Below, in pieces: positions 51,501 through 63,500 of a stretch of 64,000 bases of DNA (positions are counted from its first letter, which is position 1; every line of letters starts with the position of its first letter). Position numbers and translations under genes: made by a program. Under the pieces are notes generated by a model. It made no database searches. It was not told the origin of the DNA and saw nothing but the letters and a program-made list of their open reading frames with translations. Source of the stretch: Tubulanus polymorphus (lineage: Eukaryota > Nemertea > Palaeonemertea > Tubulaniformes > Tubulanidae); assembly GCF_964204645.1 (NCBI RefSeq), contig NC_134033.1, forward strand, positions 2,353,631 to 2,417,630. The letters run 5' to 3'.

Positions 51501-54500
51501 ATTTATACACTGCACTGTGGTGTAGACGCACTGAAAGGGTTAAGCGGAATTGTAAAGATACAACAAGTTCTAAATCCATAGAAGCAAAAACGGTGCAAAT
51601 CTAATTTTCTTATTCATATAATCATTAGAAAATGAGATTTGTACTGTTTTTGCTTCTATGGATTTTCAACTATTTGAACTCTCTACTAAAGATCTACGAG
51701 TTCTATTTTCTTAACCTCATCTTACTCAATCAGCGATGAGTATTGAAACTGCCTAGAATACATAGCCTTTCAGCTTGATTTATAAGTGTTTGAACCGGTG
51801 TATTTTCGCAGGTCGACCCGGTAGATTCTGAGAACTACGTACGCATGATCGAACTGTGGTTCCAATTCTGTTTGATCTGGTCGATTTGCGCGTCGGTCGA
51901 CGAGGACGGGCGCAAAAAGATCGACAACTACATCCGCGAAATGGAGGGAACGTTCCCGAATAAGGATACGATTTACGAGTATTACGTCGACGGTAAAACT
52001 AAAACGTGGGTTCACTGGGAGGAGAAACTGCGCACTGGATGGAAGTACAATCCGAGGTTCGTAAAAAATTATTTTATCTAAACAATCACCCCTGGTGGAT
52101 CCTCACTTGCCATAGATGGAATCATCTATTGCTGCAGTAGTTGATGTCCTACTGCATACTAGTGACACCTGGTGGATCCTCACTTGCCATAGATGGAATC
52201 ATTTATTGCTGCTGTAGTTGATGTCCCACCACACACTAGCGACACCTGGTGGATCGTCACTTGCCACAAGTGGAATCGTCTATTGCTGCAGTAGTTTTTA
52301 TGTCCTACTGCACACTAGCGACACCTGGTGGATCCTCACTTGCCATGGATGGAATCGTCTATTGCTCAGTAACATTCAAGGTTCCCACTAAGATATAGAT
52401 ATTATGATAATTATGAATATTTAATTTTTCTATAGTACACCGTTCTACCGTCTGCTGGTACCGACCGTCGATACAGTCAGATACAACTTCATCATTTCGA
52501 ATCTGTTGAAGTCGTTTAATCCGGTGATGCTCGTCGGACCGGTCGGAACCGGTAAAACGTCCGTCGCGATGAGCGTTACGAGTAAACTCGACCCGAAAAC
52601 CTACAGCGTTTTAACAGTGAACATGTCTGCACAGGTAAATAACGATCACTTATACCATAAAACTTCTTTCTTATCTCTTTGACCTTTTCAATCTGGAGAT
52701 AGAATGCTTGGCGCGGTTCCGGAGTTCTCTGTTCAAATTTGACTGTTGAAATATTGAAAATTAGATGATTTTAACTCAGTCTGGATCGTTCTTTGGCTCA
52801 TTATTGGAAATTATGAAAATTTAGAAAATTGAAAAATGAGCAATTGGCAGCAGGTCTGATAAGACAGCTCCTTAGAATGAAAATAAAACTTTTGGATTTA
52901 GATAAAATGGGAAGTTCAATATCAGTTCTGAAATATAAGAGCTGTTGAAATGTCTATTTTCAGACGAGTTCGAACAACGTTCAGGATATCATCGAAAGTC
53001 GCGTCGAGAAACGAACGAAAGGCGTCTACGTTCCGATCGGCGGCAAAAAACTGCTCACGTTCATGGACGATTTCAACATGCCGGCGAAGGACACGTTCGG
53101 ATCGCAGCCGCCGCTCGAGCTGATCAAAATGTGGCTCGATTACGGATTCTGGTACGATCGTCTGAAGCAGACGATCAAGTATATCAAGGATATGTTCTTG
53201 TTGACGGCGATGGGTCCGCCCGGCGGAGGTCGTATGGTGATCTCGCGACGTCTGCAGAGCCGGTTCAATCTGATCAATATGACGTTCCCCGCTGTGAGTA
53301 TCAACTGATGTGATATCAAATTACTGGACCCATTTTTACAACAAGGTTAACCCTTTCAGTGTGTCTACACTGCAATGCGGTGTATATATGATTGTCTTGG
53401 CTAGTACACCGCACTGTGGTGTATTGATGTCATTAGCAATTGGATACCGGCGAGGCTACTGAGGGCAGCGAGGATTCAACGATAATCCACCAGGATCGCT
53501 AGTGGCACTGGGTTACCGCGCTTCAATTTCTTCTACATTTCAATAAACATCTAGTCAAATTTTCTGATTAGTAAATCAATTTTCAGTGAAATCAATACCA
53601 TATACTGTGAGAGAGAAAGGAAATCTCATATCAATTCGATGACTCGTTTGATAATTTCCGGATTTGGAAGCTTAAAAATAATGTTCAAATTTCATTGAAT
53701 ATTGACTGATTTTCACCACGATTAACCCAGTGTTTTGTTGCGCCATCTGGTGTTGCCGGTATCCCATTGATTGTTATCTGTATTAAAAGATGGCAGTGAG
53801 ATATAAGTAACTAATGATACATCGCGCCGTGGTGTAGATGCAGTAAAGTGATATGCCCATTATTCATAACAGTGATGGAATTTTCAACAACTTTCGTGTA
53901 TCAATAGGTCAGCGCTGAAAGGGTTAAGGCTTCAATCAGACTCACAACTGTGAAACTATGTTGAAGTAATCGAAATTAAACCGATTCTTCTTTTCAGGAA
54001 TCTCAAATCAAACGTATTTTCGGGAGCATGATCAATCAGAAACTGCAGGACTTCGAAGAGGAGGTGAAGCCGATCGCCGATACGGTTACCCAGGCGACGA
54101 TCGAGATGTACGACGCGATCGTTCAACGATTCCTACCAACTCCGGCTAAAATACATTATCTCTTCAATCTCAGAGATATCTCGAAGGTTCGTTAATAGCT
54201 TCTCAGGGGCGGATCCAGGGGCATGTTTTGACATGGCGACCAATAAAAAGGGCATATATTCTTAATTTAGGGTGGAAAGGCATATCAGCAAAATTTTCGA
54301 GCATTTTAGAGCTTTCTGAGCATCTCTGAGAGGCATTTAGTCAAGAAACATAGGTTATATATTTAGGAAAAATATCTATTGTGTATCTCAGGTGGTTACA
54401 ACGGCAAATTTTGATACAGAGAAAAAATAAAAAGGCACTTTAAAATTCCGACCGTGTCGGGCGACACGGTCGACACGGTCTAAATCCGCCCCTGTTCAAT

Positions 54501-57500
54501 GTGGTATTTGACGACTGAATTTATTCAAAGCGATGGTTTTGATATTTTCGGGCTGGTCACTTACCTGGATAACAGGAAAAAGTCAGGAAATTTACTTTTC
54601 TTTTAAAAAGTCAGGAGTGAAATAAGCTAAAAATCAGGGAAATTCATTGAGATTGTTTGTGTAAAATCAAACAGTTTCGCCTATGCCTTACGTATTTGAC
54701 TGTGTTAATCGATTGGATTCTTAGCAAATCAAATTCATTTCAAATTTCTATATTGATCCTGCAGTAAACAGTTTACAAATCGGATTGTGTTACAATAAAG
54801 AGTTTTCACAAGACAAAAAAAAAAAAAAGAAAACTTTATAAACAAACAATTACCATTTACATAAATGCAGAGTGTAGTGCAGCGGTGGTCTTTAGGGAGT
54901 GAGTGTTTTTCTACAAGGGAAGAGACTGGGTTTCGAACAATGGAGCAGATCAAGTCAGGGAAAACAACTTACATCTCAGGGAATAGTCGAGGCGGAATCA
55001 ATTCAATTTAAAGTGGCTTCCCCGAAAAATGAAGAAATAGATGAAACAGATTTCATTTAAATGTCATTGCAGGTGTTCCAAGGAATGTTGCGAGCTCATA
55101 AAGATTTCCACGACACTCGTCCGGCGATCACGCGTCTGTGGATTCACGAGTGTTTCCGCGTGTTCTCCGACCGGATGGTCGACGACGCCGACAACGAGGC
55201 GTTCGTCGGAATTCTCTCCGATAAACTCGGGGTTCTATTCGAGCAGACGTTCCACAATATCTGCCCGAACAAACAACCGCCGATATTCGGTAAGTTTCGA
55301 AAATCGGGATGGAAAATCATTCAAATTATTCAACAACCCTCCCTCACCTCTCACTTTCTTCCCCTCTCATCCCTCTTGCTCCCCCTTATTTCTCTCCCTA
55401 TCATCCCTCTCACTCCTCTCCCTCTCTCCCCTCCTTTCCTTTTCTCCTCTGACTCTTGGTAAGTTTAGAAAATTCACCAAAAAAATCTGTTTATTTCATT
55501 CAAATTATTTGTTACACAACGCCCATTTCCTTCAACCCTTCTCATTCCTTTCCCTGTCTCACCTCTTCTTACTCCTCACTCCTTCCCTCTCCCTCTCCTC
55601 TCTGACTCCCTCTCCCTGTCTCCCCTCTCATTTCTTTTTCTCTGACTCCTTCCCTCTCCCTCGCCTCCCTTGCTCCTGGGTTTCACAAAAGGTTAAACTC
55701 ATGAATCAGTTAAATCTATTCATTGATACAACCAGACACAGGGCTCGACTCACATACTGAACTGGGCATTTTCATTCAACAACTAAGACGAGTATTCTAA
55801 GGCAGATGTCGTCTAATTGTTCATTTTATCCCTAGGTGACTATATGAACCCTGATAATGTTTACGAGGACGTGCAGGACATCGGCGCGTTAAAGAAATAT
55901 ATGATGGAAATGTTAGAAGAGTATAACAATACACCAGGAGTGGTTTCCATGGATCTAGTGCTGTTTAGAGACGCCATCGAGCACGGTAAGTTCAACACGC
56001 AGAAAGTTCCCGAATGCAATCTTAGTTTTAAAATATTGATCTACCTGCTTAGATTAACTTAGTTTAACTTGACCCTAATAGAATATGGCAACACTGTCTC
56101 GGTACAACTAGAGTGTCTGCTATCTGCTAGATTAAACTTGACCCTTAAGATGGCGACACTGTCTTGGTACAATTAGAGCGTCTGCTACCTACTAATTAAA
56201 CTTTTCCCTCAAGATAGCCACTCTGTCTCATGCCTTTATCGCTCTATTTTACATCAAATACCAAATAATTTCTGGTAAGTTCTTTTTTGATTATTGATTT
56301 TCTACGTCTGCTGATGATGAGCCGTTCTATATTTCAGTGTCTAAGATCGTGCGCGTGATTCGTCAACCTCGCGGTAACATGTTACTGGTCGGTATCGGCG
56401 GCAGCGGTCGTCAATCGCTGTGTCGTCTGTCGGCGTTCCTCTGCGATTACGTCACGTTTCAAATCGAAGTTACGAAACACTATCGTAAAAATGAATTCAG
56501 AGACGGTAAGATTTCTGAGGCTCTGTTTCATCGACCGATCCGATTCCCTTTTATGATTCTATACCTACCAGAAGTTTTTGATAATGGGAATTATTGAAAA
56601 ATAGCACCCCAACAAAACCTCGATAAGTAACCATCGATTAACCCTTTCCGTGCTGACAAATTAATACCCTAAGTGCTGGAGAAAATGTGAAAATTTGGGA
56701 AAATTCCACCTTAGTGTGCTGAATAACGGGAATAGCAATATAGTGCGTCTACACCGCAGTGCAGTGTATCGTTAGTTACTAATATTTCACTATGTTTGAC
56801 ATCTTTGTCATCTTTGTATAGCGATCAAAACTAAAAACTAAATACATCAATACACCGCAATGCAGTGTACTAGCAAAATCCATTACCGATTCATACACTG
56901 CACTGCGGTGTAGGCGCACTGAAAGGGTTAAACGCTTGAGTCCTGAACCCGCTGATAATATAATATCACACACTAAGAAAGATGAATTCTGAAATGTTTC
57001 CTTGAACTAGTAGTTAGTAGTTTATTCAGATACGATTTTATCCTTTTAGCAGAGCTGTCAACTGTCCCTGATTGTCAGGGCAATCCCTGATAATGCTTCA
57101 CTATCCCTGATGGTGGTTTTTGACGCTATTGAAAAACTTTTGCTGTCCCTGCAATAATTTTCTTCTGTCCCTCTAATAGGCCTACTTTTTCCTATTGAGT
57201 CCCTGAAACTTGTCTTTTTTGTCCCTGATGCGGTAATTGATAAGTTGACATGTTGGTTTTAAGCCTTTTTAACTGTTTTAAAAACATTTGTAAACAATGG
57301 TTAATTCTTTGTATATTTCGTGTATATAGATTTGAAGAGGTTATACTATCAGGCTGGAGTCGAGAATAAAGCCACCGTGTTCCTGTTCAACGATACTCAG
57401 GTCGTGGAAGAAGGATTCCTCGAGGACGTAAACAACGTTCTTAGCAGCGGAGAAGTTCCTAATCTTTACAAAGCGGACGAGTTTGAAGAGGTAAATAGTA

Positions 57501-60500
57501 AAAACCCGCCACAGGGTGGCGCCACTGACCTGGAAAACCTGGAAAATGCAAGGAATCGGACAATCTAGAAAAATTAGGAAAACCTCAAGGAATTTGACAA
57601 ATTTTGCAAAAAAAAAGAAAATGCGGAGAATTTGGATAATGCTGTTGACCATGTGTTTCTTTATCAATAGGTGATTACAATAACATTTTAAACCTTTATC
57701 GTCGTTTTTAGGTTCGTACGGCTCTGGCAGACGCAGCTAAAGCAGACGGAATCGAGGATACACCGCAGACCATGTTCTCGTATCTGATCGATCGCGTACG
57801 GGCTAATTTACATATCGTACTGTGTATGAGTCCGGTTGGAGAACCATTCAGGTAATTTATTCAAGCTAATTTACATATCGTACTGTGTATGAGTCCGGTT
57901 GGAGAACCATTCAGGTAATTTATTCAAGCTAATTTACATATCGTACTGTGTATGAGTCCGGTTGGAGAACCATGCAGGTAATTTATTCAAGCTAATTAAC
58001 ATATCGTACTGTGTATGAGTCCGGTTGGAGAACCATTCAGGTAATTTATTCAAGGCGTCAGATAGACGTGAAAAAATATGAAAAATGGGTGTCTGCTTGT
58101 AGAGTAAAGAATGAGAAAACCTTAAAAATCATAAAAAGTTAACAGCTAAATTAACAAAAGTAAAGATCTAAGTCACTAATCTCAATGGCCTTGTCAAAGT
58201 GAGTTACAATCTTAAAAATTTTTTTTTTCAGGAATCGTATTCGAATGTACCCGGCGTTTGTAAACTGTACGACCATCGATTGGTTCAGCGAATGGCCACA
58301 GGACGCGCTGTTAGAGGTCGCCGATAAATATCTAGAGGTCGTACAAATGGCTACCGAGGACGAGGTGAGCGGAGTTCGATTTTGTCTGGGTGGCCTCTTA
58401 ACCTGGAAAAGTCGGGGAAATTACTTCTCTTCTAAAAGCTCGGGGAATAGTCAGGATATCTTTTGAAAAAGCTAGAAATCTGGGAAAAGTCAAGGAAATT
58501 TCCGGAGATTGCTAGATCACGCATATAATCAAACAGTCTGTTTTACATATTTGACTGTGTTAATTGATTGAATTCTTAGCAGATCAAGTCAGGGGAAAAC
58601 AATGTACATAGTAATAGTCAGGGGTAGGGCTAGCCAAATAAGAACGGCCCCCCTGTTTGTTTTAGATATTTTGTTTCGAATTTTTTCACACTCCCGAATT
58701 TTCGCCTTTCAGAACAAAATGAAGCCGAGTTTGGCGAAGATCTTTTCGATGATGCAGAAATCGGTGACCGACTACTCGAAGAAAATGTTGGACGAAATGA
58801 AACGCTACAACTACGTGACGCCGACGAACTACCTCGAGCTCGTCGCCGGTTACAAGACGTTGTTGTACGAGAAACGCGAGGAACTCGGCAACGCGTGCGA
58901 CAAGCTGAAAAACGGCTTGAGCAAAATCGACGAAACGCGCGAGAAAGTCGAGTCGATGTCCGTCGAGTTGGAGGAGGCGAAAACGAAGGTCGCGCAATTT
59001 CAGAAGCAGTGCGAGGAATACTTGTTGGTGATCGTGCAGCAGAAACGCGAAGCGGACGAACAGCAGAAGTCGGTCGCACAGAAGAGCGAGAAGATCGCCG
59101 AGGATGAAGTTCGTTGTAAGCATATGGCCGATCTCGCGCAGCAGGATTTGGACGAGGCCCTACCCGCGTTGCAGGCGGCCATGTTGGCGTTGGAAGCGTT
59201 GAATAAGAAGGACATCGGCGAGATCAAGTCGTACGGACGTCCACCGCCGCTCGTCGAGACCGTCATGCAGGCGGTGATGATCCTACGCGGTCAGGACCCG
59301 TCGTGGGCCGAGGCGAAGCGCCAGCTCGGCGCGCAAGACTTCATCAAGTCGTTGATCAACTTCGACAAGGACAACATCTCGGATCGTACGCTGAAGAAGA
59401 TCGGGCAGTACTGCGCGAATCCGGACTTCCAGCCGGATATCATCGGGCGCGTGTCCGGCGCGGCGAAGTCGTTGTGTATGTGGGTACGCGCGATGGACGT
59501 TTACGGACGCATCTACCGCGTCGTCGAACCGAAACGCAATCGTTTGAATCAAGCGTCCGCCGTGCTCGCCGAGAAACAGGGGCAACTAGCAGACGCGCAG
59601 GCGAAGCTAGCCGAGGTACGTGTGCAGAATTTTCGGGGTGAAATAAACTAGTTAACTCAGTTTTTAAAGTAATCAAATCAGGGATCAGTTGCTCAAAAGT
59701 TGGTTGGACTTAACTGGTGGATAAATGCTATTATTACAATACAATTTCAATTGTCACTATCTATGTCAACTATAGACTGGTTAACTCTAACGAGCTTTTG
59801 AGCAACTGGCTCCTGTATGGGATCTAAATCCGGAAATTAAAGCATTCCATAAGTTTTGAGGTGCTGAAGCAAAGTTGCGGTGACATTTGAGAGTTAAATG
59901 AGACAGAATTTATTAATATCGAATTTGGTGAGCGTAAGGATCAGTTAGGAGCATAAATAATGTGATTCTTGATAGATGAATATCGTCTTCAATTTGTTTT
60001 GTTACCCGAACATTATTGAGAGTTTCTTGTCCCGACATTTTCCAGGTCGAAGAGAAAATGAACCAATTGAAACGCGAATACGACGAAAAACTCGCGCAAA
60101 AAGAGGAACTGAGACGTAAAGCCGAACACACGGAGATGATGTTGGACCGAGCGGCGAAATTAGTATCGGGTCTCGCCGGCGAGAAAGTCAGATGGGAGGC
60201 AACCGTGAAGGTGCGTACGATTCAGCGTCTGTCTGTGTCGGAAATTCGTTCGTTTCTGATGATTTGTAAAGAACATGATCTATATTATCGATGTGTTAAA
60301 CCGACAATGAAAAAACCCGTTTAGGATAAGGTTTAGAATTAAAACATGGAAAGATTTATTTTGAACTTTGTGGATTTTCTAAGTTGTGAGTTAGCTCTGT
60401 GAGTTAAAATCAGTTCATTTTCGATGAGTTAACTCCAAAACTCACAACTGTGAAACTGGATGGTTCAGTTCTCATCTAAAAATGAAATTGATAATGGTGT

Positions 60501-63500
60501 CTAGTTAAAAACAAAATATTCAGCGTTTTTTAAAGAAATTTTTTGACGATTTAAATTTTCCAGTTATTTTTCATTGTGGTTTTGATTCGTTCTTCATATC
60601 TATCTCTTCTCGTGAATTTCTATCTACCATCCATTTTTGGCGTTTTTTCCATTTGCAGGATTTGGAAAGAAAAATGGGATTTTTGATCGGAGATTGCCTG
60701 GTGGCAGCGGCGTTCCTCTCTTACACAGGTCCGTTCTTATCCAACTACAGGGACGAGATGGTCACGCAGAGATGGCTCGCCGAGGTTAGTACCTTCTCAT
60801 TCTCAATGACTTCAGCGATTCAGTAAAATTATGACCAGCTAAATGATGATGACTTATTCTTAATGACTTCAGTGATTGAGTAAAATTATGGTCAGCTAAA
60901 TGATGATGACTTATTCTTAATGACTTAAATGATTTAGTGAAATTATGATTAGCTACTATAATGACAACTTATCCTCAATGACTTCAGCAATTCAGAAAAA
61001 TCATGATTAATTACTGATTGCGACCTTCTCATTCTCAATGACTTCAATGATTAAGTAAAATTATGATTAGTTACTAATGCTGACCTTCTCATTCTAAATG
61101 AGTTCAGCAATTCAGTAAAATTATGATTAATTACTGATTGTGATCTTCTCATTCTCAATGACTTCAATGATTCAGTAAAATTCAATGATTCAGTGAAATT
61201 ATGATTAATTACTAATCACCTTTGTGAAACGTACTTTGAAAAAACAATTTATTGATTTATTCTTAATTCACTTTTGTAGATTCGTAAGTTGGAAGTGCCG
61301 TGCGATCCGGATTTCAATTTCTGCGAATTCATGGTGAAACCGACGCAGGTTCGAGACTGGAATATTCAGGGATTGCCGAACGACGGTTTCTCGACGGAGA
61401 ACGGCGTCATCGTCACTCGCGGCAGACGCTGGCCTCTGATGATCGATCCTCAAGGTCAGGCTATTAAGTGGATCAAGAACATGGAATCATCACGGGTTTG
61501 TATTACTTATCAGCTAAATATTAGAAATATGAAAGGGAAGGATTATTTCAATCCATTTTCAGTTGTTAACTTACAGTTTAAAGTATATTTGACTCTATGG
61601 GTCTATAGATCATTATAGGCAGCCATCTTTTCTGGTAGCGTCTATAGAGAAAATAGATTAGAGGAGGATGTCAAAGGGGATTTATGGAGGCAGACCTCAT
61701 GTCTGGAAGGGCCTCTACATAGATTTGATGATGTCATATGGGGATTTATACCAGCAGATAGCTAATTGGAAGGGTCTTTAGAGAAAATAGATTTGATGAT
61801 GTCATATGGGGATTTATACCAGCAGATAGCTTATTGGAAGGGTCTTTAGAGAAAATAGATTTGATGATGTCATATGGGGATTTATACCAGCAGATAGCTT
61901 ATTGGAAGGGTCTTTAGAGAAAATAGATTTGATGATGTCATATGGGGATTTATACCAGCAGATAGCTTTTTGGAAGGGTCTTTAGAGAAAATAGATTTGA
62001 GGAGGATGTCAAAGGGGATTTATGGAGGCAGACCTCATGTCTGGAAGGGCCTCTACATAGATTTGATGATGTCATATGGGGATTTATACCAGCAGATATC
62101 TTTTTGAAAAGTTTATGGAGAAATTTGTTATACCGTCATAGAGGGATTTAGGCTGGTTTGCATCACTTCGCCTTTTCTCTTCATCTGTAACTAACGATGA
62201 TAATACGATTTTCTATTTAATTTCAGGGATTGAAAGTGATCGATTTACAGCAGCACGACTACATGAGAACGTTAGAGACGGCTATACAATACGGTTTACC
62301 GGTGTTACTGCAGAACGTACAGGAACAACTCGATCCTTCGTTAGATCCCGTGCTTAATAAGTCTATCATCAAAATGGGTACGTACGTGGTAGTCTGAACT
62401 ACCGCATTTCTACAGTTGATATGAAGAAATACCGCCGCATTAAGGATTAAAGAGTCTGAAGACTTGATCAGCATTACTATGATCAAAAAATGTTTCCCAA
62501 AGCTGATAATTTATTCAACGTTTGTTCTGGTTTGTATCGGAGATAATTTGAAAATTTTGAAAAATTCCACCCTAGTGTGTTGAATAACGGGAATACCACT
62601 ATAGTGCGTCTACACTGCGGTGCAGTGCATCATTAGTTACTAGTATTTCACTATGTTTGACAGGTGCTGCCATCATTCAAAAATAGAGATAAAAACTAAT
62701 TACTAATTACATCAATACACTGCAGTGCGGTGTACTAGCAAAATCCATCACCAATTCATACACCGCACTGCGGTGTAGACGCACTGAAAGGGTTAAAACT
62801 GTGTCCTGTTGCCTGTTGTGTATAGGCGGGCTCTACGGTTTATGGAATCGTCGCATCGGTCCTGAATCCAGTTCCACAGTTTTTGAGTTTGAGTTAAAAT
62901 CAGTTCTCATTTTCGATGAGTTTAAAATACCGGTGGACTGCGGTGCTGACGATCGTCGCCCTAAAATTAGACTTTTCCGTTAAAATCCTCCATTTTACGA
63001 TATATTTATCATATTTTTCGACTGTAGGTGGCGCTTGGATGATCCGTCTGGGTGATAAGGAAGTCGAGTACAACGCCGATTTCAGGTTTTACATCACGAC
63101 GAAACTGAGCAACCCTCACTACGCGCCGGAGATCTCGACGAAAACAACTCTCGTTAATTTCGCCGTCAAAGAACAAGGCAAGTGGAACGACAAATCGTCC
63201 TGTGTTTTATTTCGATAACGAACGATTACAGAATTGATGATTTTAGATTTCTACGAAGACGGACTCAAGATATATCTCAGAACTGTCCGAAAAACAAACT
63301 TTGAAATATCGTCAATTCTAGAACGATAACCACACTCAAACGTGGTGAACGGATAATAGATAAAAACCCACTATCTACAGGTTAAAAGAATTTAAAAACA
63401 AGAATTTATTTATTTAATCTAGAAGACACCTGACGATGATCTCTAGGGTGAGATCGAAACGACGTGTCATATATATTTTAGATTGAATAAATAAATTCTT

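Noticed and set aside
54735-54953. 72-codon minus-strand ORF
   Set aside because: Built on a poly-A/T stretch inside a dispersed repeat.
58630-59676. Several antisense ORFs over the stalk exon
   Set aside because: Mirror images of the coiled-coil coding sequence.
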